Assembly: GCF_000477435.1 (NCBI RefSeq)
Contig: NC_022576.1
Span: forward strand, 1,612,001 to 1,676,000
Direction: 5' to 3'
Origin: Candidatus Symbiobacter mobilis CR
GTDB lineage: Bacteria > Pseudomonadota > Gammaproteobacteria > Burkholderiales > Burkholderiaceae_C
DNA length: 64,000 nucleotides
Notes under the pieces: generated by a model
What the model was told of the DNA's origin: nothing
The model's input: only the letters and a program-made list of their open reading frames with translations
Databases searched by the model: none
Part shown: piece after piece, positions 47,876 to 56,417 of the stretch
Numbering within the stretch: the stretch's first letter is position 1
Layout: the number at the start of each line of letters is the position of its first letter
Made by a program: the position numbers and the translations under genes

Positions 47876-48949
47876 ATGCCCATCAAAGTATTCGTGGTTG
47901 ACGATTCCGCCGTAGTGCGGCAGGCCATGTCCCACATGCTGGCCAATCACCCGGAGGTCGAGCTTGTCGGCAGCGCCCCGAACCCTTTGTTGGCCATGGA
48001 TGCCATCCGCAAGAACCCTCCCGACGTGCTGCTGCTCGATATCGAAATGCCCGGCATGGATGGGCTGACATTCCTGCGGCAAATCATGGCGGGAACCCCC
48101 ATTCCGACGGTGATTTGTTCGACGCTCTCCACCGAAGGCAGCAAGGTGGCTCTCGATGCCTTGAGCGCAGGTGCTGTGGCGGTACTGGCCAAGCCCAAGC
48201 TAGGGCTGCGCCAACACCTCGACGAATCCCGCCACGAGATGATCCAAACGCTCAAAACCGCCGCACGCTCGCGGCCACGGCCCAAGATGGCGCCAGCCGG
48301 CGTGGTGTCGCGGGCTGCCTTTGCGGCCCCTGCACCGACTGCCATAGGCGTGCATGCCTTCGCCGTCAACAAGCCTGTCGTCATCGGCAGTTCCACGGGG
48401 GGCACGCAAGCGTTGGAATTGGTGCTGACCAGCCTGCCCTCGGACGCTCCCGGCATCGCCATCACCCAGCACATGCCCGAAAAGTTCACGGCTATGTATG
48501 CCCAGCGTCTGGATGGCATTTGTGCGATGAATATCCGGGAAGCCAAGGATGGTGACCGGCTTGAACGCGGGGTGGCGCTCATCGCACCTGGGGGATGGCA
48601 TATGCAGCTACAAAAAACCCACGGCCAGTATTACGTCAAGGTCGTCGACGGCCCACCCGTCAACCGGCACAAGCCCTCCGTCGATGTGCTCTTTCGCTCG
48701 GCCGCCGAATGTGCGGGTCGCGATGCGCTAGGCATCATCATGACCGGCATGGGGGACGATGGCGCCCGTGGCATGAAAGTCATGCACGACACCGGGGCCC
48801 GCACGATTGCGCAGAACGAGGAAACCTGCGTCGTCTTTGGTATGCCCAAGGAGGCGATCAAGCTCCAGGCCGTCGACGACATCCTGCCCCTGGAAAGCAT
48901 GGCCCGCGCAATCCTGCAGTTCGATTCGCGTGCCGATGCTCGCGCCTGA
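47876..48949 (+). CDS. cheB: Chemotaxis response regulator protein-glutamate methylesterase CheB
   Basis: Removes methyl groups from chemoreceptors when phosphorylated by CheA. 357 residues: receiver domain (1-120) with VFVVDDSAVVR and phospho-acceptor in LLLDIEMPGMDG, a linker, and a C-terminal methylesterase with the catalytic triad Ser in VIGSSTGGTQAL, His in AITQHMPEKFT and Asp in IIMTGMGDDGARG. Start ATG 47876 has AAGGA 7 nt upstream, 10 bp after cheD. All active residues are intact. Confidence 0.96.
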   Translation: MPIKVFVVDDSAVVRQAMSHMLANHPEVELVGSAPNPLLAMDAIRKNPPDVLLLDIEMPGMDGLTFLRQIMAGTPIPTVICSTLSTEGSKVALDALSAGAVAVLAKPKLGLRQHLDESRHEMIQTLKTAARSRPRPKMAPAGVVSRAAFAAPAPTAIGVHAFAVNKPVVIGSSTGGTQALELVLTSLPSDAPGIAITQHMPEKFTAMYAQRLDGICAMNIREAKDGDRLERGVALIAPGGWHMQLQKTHGQYYVKVVDGPPVNRHKPSVDVLFRSAAECAGRDALGIIMTGMGDDGARGMKVMHDTGARTIAQNEETCVVFGMPKEAIKLQAVDDILPLESMARAILQFDSRADARA

Positions 48950-49032
48950 CTCCCGGCAAGCTCGCACAGCGCAGTCGGCCACCACGTTCCGCGCCCCGTT
49001 CTTCCGCTTCCCCCAGCGCTGAGGTTCCCATC

Positions 49033-50391
49033 GTGGTTGGGCCTGCGTCTTCCTTCAACCCCCTTGTTTGGACCCCAGCGCAGCGCTGCCTGGCCGCGAC
49101 GTCGATCAACGTAGCGTTTGCCGTTCTCTACCTGGCGGTATATGCCTACGTACTGTGGTTTCCCGAGGCCAACCCGGAAGTCCATCCAGACTTTCTGCCG
49201 ACTGCGATAGCTACCGTCTTGTCCACCGGACTGATCATGGCTGCGTTGATGGGCATCGGCTACCGGCTGCGCTACCGCACCGAGCGCATCCCCTGGCTCC
49301 AGTGGCCGACAGTGCTGCTCTGCACCTGGGTGGTCGTGTTTTCGACGTACTTCTATGGGTTTTTCACGCATCTGTACGCCGGGGTAGCGCTCGTCGGCGC
49401 TTGGATGGTCGGGTTGACCCTGTTCACCCACCGAGAAATGATGGTCAATCTGGCGCTCAGCACCCTGGGAACCACCGCCTGCATCGCCTTCGCACACCTG
49501 GGGTGGATTCCTTACGCGCCCTTCTTCCGCACCACGGCATCAAGCATCGGCCAAACCAACCCCGGGTTGTTCCAGCCGATGAACGGCGTCACGATGCTGC
49601 TCTTCGTTTCGGTACTGGGTTTCACCTACTTCATCATCACGAGGTGGAAGCAGCGGGAAAGCGATCTCATCGAGATGGGGGATCGCCTGGCGCAAGCCAA
49701 CGAGCTTGTCAGCCGTTTCGTCGCCGTACAGCTCTCCGACCAGATCCGTTCCGGGAACCATGAGGTATTGACCCGCCACGAGCGCCGCAAGCTAACGCTG
49801 TTTTTCTCCGACATCGAGAAGTTCTCGGAGACGGCGGATGCCATCGAACCCGAAGACCTTTCCCGGCTGCTCAACGACTATCTGACCGAGATGACCCGCA
49901 TCGCACACCGCTTCGGTGCCACGATCGACAAATTCGTTGGCGACGCGATCATGATCTTTTTTGGCGCCCCGGATGCGACGGATGACCGGGATCATGCGCT
50001 ACGCGCCGTGCGCATGGCGATCGAGATGCAGCGCTCCATGCATACCTTGCGCCAAAAGTGGGCAGCCCTCGGCATCGCACGCACCTTTCACATCCGCATC
50101 GGCATCAACACCGGCTTGACCAGCGTTGGCGCCTTCGGTTCCCCGCAACGTCTGGAATACACCGCCATTGGGCGCCACGTCAACCTCGCAGCCCGTATTC
50201 AGGCGCACTGTCTGCCGGACAAGGTACTCATCAGCCAAGCAACCTGGGCGCTGGTACACCACGACATCGACTGCATGCTCCTCGACGAACGGCAGTTCCG
50301 GGGGCATCGGGATCCTGTCCGCGTCTACGAAGTGCTGTTCTCGTATGACGACAAGGAATCCCCAGCACCTGCCACACCACACTGTGGATAA
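49033..50391 (+). CDS. Membrane class III adenylate/guanylate cyclase
   Basis: Integral-membrane nucleotide cyclase, 452 residues. Six hydrophobic helices (about 20-42, 55-77, 88-108, 109-125, 131-150, 175-195) form an N-terminal MASE-like sensor. A short coiled linker (RESDLIEMGDRLAQANELV) leads to a CHD cyclase domain: metal-binding Asp in FFSDIEKFSE and in IDKFVGDAIM, and the transition-state Asn/Arg in VNLAARIQ. Lys in DKFVGDA points to ATP over GTP. The start GTG 49033 follows a GAGG site; an open frame reaches back into cheB, but that part is out-of-frame cheB sequence. It is 83 bp after cheB, and a large terminator follows. The product is probably cAMP. Confidence 0.87.
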   Translation: MVGPASSFNPLVWTPAQRCLAATSINVAFAVLYLAVYAYVLWFPEANPEVHPDFLPTAIATVLSTGLIMAALMGIGYRLRYRTERIPWLQWPTVLLCTWVVVFSTYFYGFFTHLYAGVALVGAWMVGLTLFTHREMMVNLALSTLGTTACIAFAHLGWIPYAPFFRTTASSIGQTNPGLFQPMNGVTMLLFVSVLGFTYFIITRWKQRESDLIEMGDRLAQANELVSRFVAVQLSDQIRSGNHEVLTRHERRKLTLFFSDIEKFSETADAIEPEDLSRLLNDYLTEMTRIAHRFGATIDKFVGDAIMIFFGAPDATDDRDHALRAVRMAIEMQRSMHTLRQKWAALGIARTFHIRIGINTGLTSVGAFGSPQRLEYTAIGRHVNLAARIQAHCLPDKVLISQATWALVHHDIDCMLLDERQFRGHRDPVRVYEVLFSYDDKESPAPATPHCG

Positions 50392-50509
50392 CTTTGTGGA
50401 GAACATGCAGAAATCCTTGTCGTGGCGTGCGCCATGGCCCTATGCTCCTTTTGCACAAGGTTCTGGCACAGCAACAGGATTTGTTTATTTATCAACATAT
50501 TATGCAGAT

Positions 50510-50557
50510 AATCTGAAAGCGATTTCCGAGATATCGCTTCCGTCAGATTGATTTTTT
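50510..50557 (+). terminator. Two-tier hairpin terminator between the cyclase gene and xseA
   Basis: Outer arms AATCTGA (50510-50516) and TCAGATT (50543-50549), inner arms AGCGAT (50518-50523) and ATCGCT (50533-50538), followed by GATTTTTTA. It lies in an AT-rich gap and ends about 15 bp before the xseA start. Confidence 0.75.
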
Positions 50558-50572
50558 ATCCCCAACGCGATT

Positions 50573-51928
50573 GTGGACAATCTTCCAGCCTGGGCCGAGG
50601 CCATCGGCCCCGCAGGCCCACTGTGGTCCGTAGGAGGACTGTGTCGAGCCGTCGCCGACGCCTTGCAAACACGCTTCAACCCGGTGCGCGTGCGCGGCGA
50701 ACTCGGCGGGTTTTCTCGCGCGCCCAGCGGCCATTGCTACTTTGCCCTGAAGGATGCGAGTGGGCAGTTGCGCTGCGCAATGTTCCGGCGCTCTGCCTCC
50801 GAACTGGGCTTTGCCCCCCGCGACGGAGACGTGGTCGAAGTCGATGGCCGACTGAGCGTATATGAACCACGGGGCGACCTGCAACTCGTCGTCGACCGCA
50901 TGGTGCGCTGCGGGGCGGGTTCGTTATTCGAGGAATTTTTGCGACGCAAAGCCGCTCTCGATGCGGAAGGACTCTTCGACCCCGCCCGCAAACGCCCCGT
51001 GCCACGGCAGCCGCGCTGCATCGGCGTCGTAACCTCCCTGGCCGCCGCAGCGTTGCGCGATGTAGCCACCACCCTGCATCGCCGTGCGCCGCATATCCCC
51101 GTGGTGCTCGCACCGGCTTTGGTGCAAGGCGCGGGTGCCCCGGCGGAGCTATGCGCCGCCCTGCAAGCGCTGTATGCATGGGGGGCAACGCCACCCCGGC
51201 CTGGCGCGGCAGGGGAAGATTCGATCCCTGGCGCCAGCTCCTTCGCCATCCCTGTCGAAGTCATCCTGCTGGTACGCGGTGGGGGTTCGATCGAAGACCT
51301 ATGGGCCTTCAACGACGAAGCCCTGGCCCGCACCATCGCAGCCAGCCCTGTGCCTGTGGTGTCCGGGGTCGGGCATGAAACGGACTTCACGATCGCTGAC
51401 TTCGTAGCAGATGCCCGCGCAGCCACACCGACTGCGGCAGCAGAACTTGCCGCCAGCGAACACAGCGCCGAACACGACATCCTGAACCGGCTCTCCCTCC
51501 GGCTTGCCACTGCCATGCAGCGCCGCTTCGAACGCCATGCGCAGCGCCTCGACGCGCTGGTACATGCGTTGCGCAGCCCGGCGCAACGGTGCGAGATCGA
51601 GCGCTTGCGGCTCGCCACACGCGCCCAGGCTCTGCGCGTCGGCGTCGCACACGCCCTGCATTCCCATGGCAACCGCCTCGAACGCAAGGCAGACCAGCTT
51701 GCCATGGCATCGCGGCTTGCCCAAGGCGCACACCGGCAACGGCTGGAACACGCTGCATTGCGGCTCGATCTCCTGGCGCCGCAACACGTCCTGGAGCGCG
51801 GCTACGCATGGCTTGGCGACGCGCAGGGAACGCCCATCACGCGCTGCGCGCAAACCCACCCCGGCCAACGTCTGACCGCCACCTTGTGCGACGGGACTGT
51901 GCCGATTGCTGTGCTGGCTGGGCCGTAG
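50573..51928 (+). CDS. xseA: Exodeoxyribonuclease VII large subunit
   Basis: Catalytic subunit of the single-strand exonuclease that acts with XseB. 451 residues: N-terminal OB-fold (VRVRGELGGFSRAPSGHCYFALKDA, RDGDVVEVDGRLSVYEPRGDLQLVV), central nuclease domain with IGVVTSLAAAALRDV, LLVRGGGSIEDLWAFNDE and VVSGVGHETDFTIADFVAD, and a long basic coiled-coil C-terminus. The start is GTG 50573. The OB-fold segment FALKDASGQLRCAMFR is typical. xseB is not adjacent; sodB follows on the same strand. Confidence 0.95.
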   Translation: MDNLPAWAEAIGPAGPLWSVGGLCRAVADALQTRFNPVRVRGELGGFSRAPSGHCYFALKDASGQLRCAMFRRSASELGFAPRDGDVVEVDGRLSVYEPRGDLQLVVDRMVRCGAGSLFEEFLRRKAALDAEGLFDPARKRPVPRQPRCIGVVTSLAAAALRDVATTLHRRAPHIPVVLAPALVQGAGAPAELCAALQALYAWGATPPRPGAAGEDSIPGASSFAIPVEVILLVRGGGSIEDLWAFNDEALARTIAASPVPVVSGVGHETDFTIADFVADARAATPTAAAELAASEHSAEHDILNRLSLRLATAMQRRFERHAQRLDALVHALRSPAQRCEIERLRLATRAQALRVGVAHALHSHGNRLERKADQLAMASRLAQGAHRQRLEHAALRLDLLAPQHVLERGYAWLGDAQGTPITRCAQTHPGQRLTATLCDGTVPIAVLAGP

Positions 51929-51938
51929 GGAAACCACT

Positions 51939-51960
51939 GCAACTTCCATCGCTCCTACAA
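51939..51960 (-). repeat. REP-like element, inverted copy between xseA and sodB
   Basis: Reverse complement begins TTGTAGGAGCGATGGAAG, matching the left half of the palindrome at 40899-40927. A second TTGTAGGA on the minus strand occurs about 45 bp further right (near 51997-52004). Confidence 0.5.
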
Positions 51961-52038
51961 AACGGAAGGCACGTTGGTGGCTGTGGAACCACCCATTCCT
52001 ACAATGTTTTTTCCCTTACTCTCTCCCGGAGGAACCTC

Positions 52039-52632
52039 ATGGAACATGTCCTGCCCGCACTCCCTTTCGCCCTGGACGCACTGGCACCCCACTACTCGCG
52101 GGAGGCGCTGGAATTTCACCATGGCAAGCACCACCAGGCCTACGTCAACAACCTCAACCAGCTCCAGCGCGGTACCGAATTCGAGACCATGGATCTCGAA
52201 TCGATCATCCGCAAAGCCTCGGGCGGCGTTTACAACAACGCTGCGCAGACTTGGAACCACAGCTTCTTCTGGCAATGCATGCGCCCCGGCGGCGGTGGGG
52301 AACCTTCCGGCGCAGTGGCGCAAGCGTTGCAAGCGCAATGGGGGTCCTATGGCGCGTTTCGGGAAGCCTTCGTCAAAAGCGCCGTCGGCAACTTCGGTTC
52401 GGGCTGGACGTGGCTGGTCAAAAAGCCAGACGGTTTGCTGACCATCGTCAATATGGGGCCTGCCGGCACGCCACTGACGACGGACGATGCCCCCCTGCTC
52501 ACGGTCGACGTCTGGGAACACGCCTACTACATCGACTACCGCAATCTGCGCCAGAAATTCGTCGAGACCTTCCTCGACCACTTGGTGCATTGGGATTTCG
52601 TACTGGACAACTTGCAACGGCCCGTTGCATAA
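52039..52632 (+). CDS. sodB: Superoxide dismutase (Fe)
   Basis: Dismutates superoxide to peroxide and oxygen in the cytoplasm. 197 residues; start ATG 52039 with GGAGG 6 nt upstream. Metal ligands are His27 (FHHGKHH), His74 (TWNHSFFW), Asp157 and His161 (DVWEHAYY). Gln70 in NNAAQTWNH is the iron-type outer-sphere residue (Mn enzymes use a Gln from another position), so Fe is favoured. Full length. Confidence 0.96.
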   Translation: MEHVLPALPFALDALAPHYSREALEFHHGKHHQAYVNNLNQLQRGTEFETMDLESIIRKASGGVYNNAAQTWNHSFFWQCMRPGGGGEPSGAVAQALQAQWGSYGAFREAFVKSAVGNFGSGWTWLVKKPDGLLTIVNMGPAGTPLTTDDAPLLTVDVWEHAYYIDYRNLRQKFVETFLDHLVHWDFVLDNLQRPVA

Positions 52633-52679
52633 ACCCGGATCGTTCCTATCCCTTCCACAGCGCGGCGTATTTCTGCACG

Positions 52680-52707
52680 TTGTAGGAACGGCGAAAGTTG
52701 CAATACA
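52680..52707 (+). repeat. REP-like element upstream of the porin gene
   Basis: TTGTAGGAACGGCGAAAG followed by TTGCAATACA is a diverged copy of the element at 40899-40927, keeping the TTGTA start and the ATACA end. It lies in the 277-bp gap between sodB and the porin. Confidence 0.5.
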
Positions 52708-52909
52708 GCGCTTGTTGTCCTACCACGACAAAATATGTATCGCCTTTCACCCATTCGTCATTCCTACTTTGGCTGCTCTGTTCCAATACGCCCGCCGCCC
52801 GGCCTGGGCTGCCGGATTCCCTTGAGGTTCCTTCTCAAGATTCTTACGCAGTCTCTTTCGTATTACCGCCCCCAGTAGGGCACTTCTTGCAACCTGGAGA
52901 ACCCTGGAA

Positions 52910-53977
52910 ATGAAATCTACCCTCGTAGCCCTGGCCGCCCTGGCCGCTTCCGGCGCCGTTCTGGCGGAGTCTTCCGTCACCCTTTACGGGATCGTCGATA
53001 CCTATCTCGCGAGCGAGAAAGTCGAAACACGCAACGCCAATAGAGTCACGTCAGTGACCAACACCAAGCTGAACAGCGGCGGCGTCAATACCTCGCGCTG
53101 GGGCCTCAAGGGTGTGGAAGACTTGGGTGATGGGATGAAAGCGCTATTCGACCTACAACAAGGTTATGACCTCGACACTGGCGCTGCCAAGGATGCCAAG
53201 GATGCCTTTCAACGCCAAGCGTGGGTCGGCGCCTCTTGCGGTTTTGGAACGATCCGCCTGGGCTACACCACCACCCCCTTCGACGATGTGAGCGGGTTGC
53301 AAAACGCCATGTTCGACGCGGTGTTCTCGCCCCAGCAAAAAATCTTCCGCAGCACGAAGTACAAGGCACGGCCCGATAACACGATCTTCTACCAGTCCCC
53401 CACGCTGGGCGGATTCAGCGGCGCATACAGCTACAGCCTGCATGAAGACACGAATGCGGCTAACAAGGGCATGCGTGTCACCGGCCTGAATCTGACCTAT
53501 AGCGACGGCCCCATCAGCATCGCTTTTGCCGCGCAGAATGAGAGAGAGCAAGGTAAAGCTGATTCGGCCTCCTTTATGCGCCTGGGCGGTGCGTACAACT
53601 TCGGGTTTTTGACTGCCAAGGCTACCTACGGCCGCCTGAACGATGCGCAATGGGATAGCGCCGCCAAAGCAGTGAAGGCTGCACTCGGCAACGAAACGAC
53701 CGAATGGCAAATCGGCGTCGATGTTCCGGTCTCTGCTGCACTGGTCGTTTCCGCCAGCTATGCCAAGTCCGACGAAAACACCCTGATCCGCAACGGGCAA
53801 TACGTCGCGGGTGGCAACAACTCATCGGGGCGTACCGGCTATGGTTTGGGTGCCAAGTACACGCTATCCAAGCGCACCTTCCTCTACGGTGGGCTGGAAT
53901 CGCACACGGACGAAGTACTTGGACAGCTCGACGTGACAGACACCACGCTCGCAGCCGGTATGCAACACCGCTTCTGA
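52910..53977 (+). CDS. General porin (Gram-negative Omp32-like)
   Basis: Trimeric outer-membrane diffusion channel, 355 residues. The signal peptide MKSTLVALAALAASGAVLA is cleaved before ESSVTLYGIVD, the standard start of betaproteobacterial porins. Further signatures are SRWGLKGVEDLGDGMKALF, QRQAWVGASCGFGTIRLGY and the C-terminal strand TTLAAGMQHRF ending in Phe for BAM recognition. GASCGFG contains an unusual Cys where Leu or Gly is common. It is monocistronic: 277 bp upstream region with a REP-like element, and a terminator at 54046-54081. Confidence 0.94.
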   Translation: MKSTLVALAALAASGAVLAESSVTLYGIVDTYLASEKVETRNANRVTSVTNTKLNSGGVNTSRWGLKGVEDLGDGMKALFDLQQGYDLDTGAAKDAKDAFQRQAWVGASCGFGTIRLGYTTTPFDDVSGLQNAMFDAVFSPQQKIFRSTKYKARPDNTIFYQSPTLGGFSGAYSYSLHEDTNAANKGMRVTGLNLTYSDGPISIAFAAQNEREQGKADSASFMRLGGAYNFGFLTAKATYGRLNDAQWDSAAKAVKAALGNETTEWQIGVDVPVSAALVVSASYAKSDENTLIRNGQYVAGGNNSSGRTGYGLGAKYTLSKRTFLYGGLESHTDEVLGQLDVTDTTLAAGMQHRF

Positions 53978-54045
53978 TCGCGGGTTCTCCTTGCCATTCG
54001 GGCCTAGCGCCCACGCAAAGCCAGCCATCCAGCGGCTTGCAGACT

Positions 54046-54081
54046 ACCCCGTACGGTTCGCCCTGCGGGGTTTTTTGTTTT
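54046..54081 (+). terminator. Rho-independent terminator after the porin gene
   Basis: Arms ACCCCG (54046-54051) and CGGGGT (54066-54071), 14-nt loop, then a run of T (TTTTT-G-TTTT). It lies 69 bp after the porin stop and upstream of the ahcY leader. Confidence 0.85.
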
Positions 54082-54100
54082 CCGATAATGCGCAATCCCC

Positions 54101-54128
54101 GGGCCTGATGCCCAGTTTTTGTTTTTTT
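54101..54128 (+). promoter_or_regulatory. Small hairpin plus T-rich tract in the ahcY leader (possible attenuator)
   Basis: GGGC (54101-54104), loop CTGAT, GCCC (54110-54113), followed by AG and a T-rich run of 13 bases interrupted by one G, then the GGAG ribosome site of ahcY. The T-run ends about 14 bp before the ATG. It has the look of a weak intrinsic terminator placed directly before the gene. No SAH-riboswitch consensus was recognised in the 165-bp leader. Confidence 0.4.
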
Positions 54129-54142
54129 CCGTGGAGTCTCCC

Positions 54143-55585
54143 ATGCCCGTGCAAACCGACCCGAACGCCCCTTATGTCGTCGCCAACCTTGATCTGGCCG
54201 ACTGGGGCCGCAGAGAAATCCTGATCGCGCAGACGGAAATGCCCGGGCTGATGGCGATTCGCGATGAATTTGCCCCCTCCCGCCCGCTGTCTGGCGCACG
54301 AATCGCCGGATCGTTGCACATGACGATCCAAACCGCCGTGCTGATCGAAACCCTGCAAGCGCTGGGCGCGCAGGTCCGCTGGGCGTCGTGCAACATCTTT
54401 TCGACGCAGGATCACGCCGCAGCGGCGCTGGCCGTGCAGGGAACGCATGTCTTTGCGTACAAGGGCGAAACCCTGCAAGACTATTGGGACTACACCCACC
54501 GCATCTTTGCGTTCGGCGAACCTGGTTCGGATACCGAAGGCCCGAACATGATCCTCGACGACGGGGGGGACGCGACGCTACTCATCCACCTGGGCTGCCG
54601 CGCCGAGCAAGACTCCAGCGTGCTCGACCACCCCCACAGCGAAGAAGAAACCTGCCTCTACGCCGCGATTCGCGCAACGCTGGCCAAAGACCCCACCTGG
54701 TACAGCCGCCGCCAACGCCAACTGATTGGCGTGACCGAAGAAACGACCACGGGGGTGCATCGCCTGCAGGAAATGTCCGCCCGTGGCGAGCTGGCCTTCC
54801 GGGCGATCAACGTCAACGATTCGGTCACCAAAAGCAAGTTCGACAACCTCTACGGCTGCCGCGAGTCGCTCGTCGATGCCATCAAGCGAGCCACCGATGT
54901 CATGATTGCCGGCAAGGTGGCCTGCGTGGCGGGCTATGGCGACGTGGGCAAAGGCTCTGCGCAGGCGCTGCGTGCGTTGAGCGCGCAGGTGTGGGTGACG
55001 GAAATCGACCCCATCAACGCACTACAGGCCGCGATGGAAGGCTACAAGGTGGTGACGATGGAATACGCCGCACCGCGCTGTGACATCTTCGTCACCTGCA
55101 CCGGCAACAAGAACGTCATCACCTACGAACACATGGACGCGATGAAAGACCAGGCGATCGTCTGCAATATCGGCCACTTCGACCACGAAATCGACGTGGC
55201 TTCGCTGTCGCAATGCGAATGGGAAGAGATCAAACCCCAGGTCGACCACGTCATCTTCCCTGCACGTGCTGGCAAACCTTCCAAGCGGATCATCCTGCTG
55301 GCCAAAGGCAGGCTGGTCAACCTCGGTTGTGGAACGGGGCACCCCAGCTTCGTGATGAGTTCGAGCTTCGTCAACCAGACCCTTGCGCAAATCGAGCTTT
55401 TCACCCGTTCCCAGCATTACGAAGCCGGCAAGGTGTACGTGCTCCCCAAGCTCCTCGACGAAAAAGTCGCCCGTCTGCACCTGCAAAAAGTCGGCGTGCA
55501 GCTTACGCGGCTGACGGACGAACAAGCTGCCTACATCGGCGTCTCCAAGGACGGGCCGTACAAGGCCACCCACTACCGGTACTGA
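54143..55585 (+). CDS. ahcY: Adenosylhomocysteinase
   Basis: Hydrolyses S-adenosylhomocysteine to adenosine and homocysteine, clearing the inhibitor left by methyltransferases. 480 residues, the length of the bacterial form with the internal insertion. Start ATG 54143 with GGAG 9 nt upstream. Visible: [49 protein letters not shown], the NAD-binding [35 protein letters not shown], and the C-terminal KATHYRY with the conserved Lys-Tyr. It leads the ahcY-tlyA-metF run. Confidence 0.97.
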   Translation: MPVQTDPNAPYVVANLDLADWGRREILIAQTEMPGLMAIRDEFAPSRPLSGARIAGSLHMTIQTAVLIETLQALGAQVRWASCNIFSTQDHAAAALAVQGTHVFAYKGETLQDYWDYTHRIFAFGEPGSDTEGPNMILDDGGDATLLIHLGCRAEQDSSVLDHPHSEEETCLYAAIRATLAKDPTWYSRRQRQLIGVTEETTTGVHRLQEMSARGELAFRAINVNDSVTKSKFDNLYGCRESLVDAIKRATDVMIAGKVACVAGYGDVGKGSAQALRALSAQVWVTEIDPINALQAAMEGYKVVTMEYAAPRCDIFVTCTGNKNVITYEHMDAMKDQAIVCNIGHFDHEIDVASLSQCEWEEIKPQVDHVIFPARAGKPSKRIILLAKGRLVNLGCGTGHPSFVMSSSFVNQTLAQIELFTRSQHYEAGKVYVLPKLLDEKVARLHLQKVGVQLTRLTDEQAAYIGVSKDGPYKATHYRY

Positions 55586-55643
55586 TCCCGGTCGGCGCAA
55601 CACGGCGCTGTGGCATTGCTTGGGCTGTGATTGCGACGTTCCG

Positions 55644-56417
55644 GTGCGTCTCGACCAACTCCTGGTACGGCGTGGCCTTGCGCCGACCCGAGCCCAAGCG
55701 CAGCGGCTGATCGCCGCCGGGGTACGCTGGTCCTGCGGGGGCGATTGGCGCATCTGCCATAGCAATGCGCAGAACGTCCCCGACGACGCATTGATCGAGC
55801 TTCCTCCTTCCGCCGTGCTTCGCTATGTCTCCCGCGCTGGCGACAAATTGGCCGCAGCGCTGGAACGCGGTGGCATTGATGTGGCGGGGAAAGACTGCCT
55901 CGACGTAGGGCAGTCCACCGGCGGCTTTACCGACTGCCTGCTCCAGCATGGCGCTGCCCGCGTGGTGGGTGTCGATGTCGGGTATGGCCAATTGCACGAA
56001 CGCCTGCGGGCTGATCCCCGGGTGCTATGCATTGAGCGCACCAATGCCCGCTCATTGCGTGCGATGGACATCAAGACCGCGTGCGGTGCGCGGGACTTTC
56101 CCACGGCGTTCGACCGCATCGTCATCGACGTATCGTTCGTCTCCCAAACGCTGGTATTGCCTGCCCTGACGCCCTTGCTTCGCCCCGATGCCGTTTTGGT
56201 GTCGCTGGCCAAGCCGCAGTTCGAGCTGCAACCGGCGCAAATCGCCAAGGGCGGTATCGTCAAAGACCCCGCGCTGTTTGCCGTCGTCGAAGAACGCCTG
56301 CGCACCTGTTGCGCCGATCTGGGCCTGCGCGTCATCGATTGGTTTGCGTCCCCTTTGTTGGGCGGAGACGGCAACCAGGAATTCCTTTTCATCGCCACCC
56401 CCAGGAGCCTTGTATGA
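55644..56417 (+). CDS. tlyA: TlyA family RNA (2'-O) methyltransferase
   Basis: S4-domain plus FtsJ-like methyltransferase; TlyA enzymes 2'-O-methylate cytidines in 16S and/or 23S rRNA. 257 residues: S4 domain VRLDQLLVRRGLAPTRAQAQ, linker YVSRAGDKLAAAL, SAM motif LDVGQSTGGFTDCLLQHGA (normally DVGASTGG), then DRIVIDVSFVSQTLVLP and LAKPQFELQP. The GTG start 55644 gives the normal S4 N-terminus; a TTG at 55620 is possible. Neither has a clear Shine-Dalgarno. The stop overlaps the metF start (ATGA), so the two are coupled. Confidence 0.88.
   Translation: MRLDQLLVRRGLAPTRAQAQRLIAAGVRWSCGGDWRICHSNAQNVPDDALIELPPSAVLRYVSRAGDKLAAALERGGIDVAGKDCLDVGQSTGGFTDCLLQHGAARVVGVDVGYGQLHERLRADPRVLCIERTNARSLRAMDIKTACGARDFPTAFDRIVIDVSFVSQTLVLPALTPLLRPDAVLVSLAKPQFELQPAQIAKGGIVKDPALFAVVEERLRTCCADLGLRVIDWFASPLLGGDGNQEFLFIATPRSLV

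Noticed and set aside
48595..49032. N-terminal extension of the cyclase frame into cheB
   Set aside because: The extra residues are out-of-frame cheB sequence, Arg/His rich and without domain; a GTG with GAGG at 49033 fits better.
53978..54142. SAH riboswitch before ahcY
   Set aside because: The region holds a porin terminator and a small hairpin, but I could not match the conserved SAH-riboswitch core by eye; a covariance search would decide.
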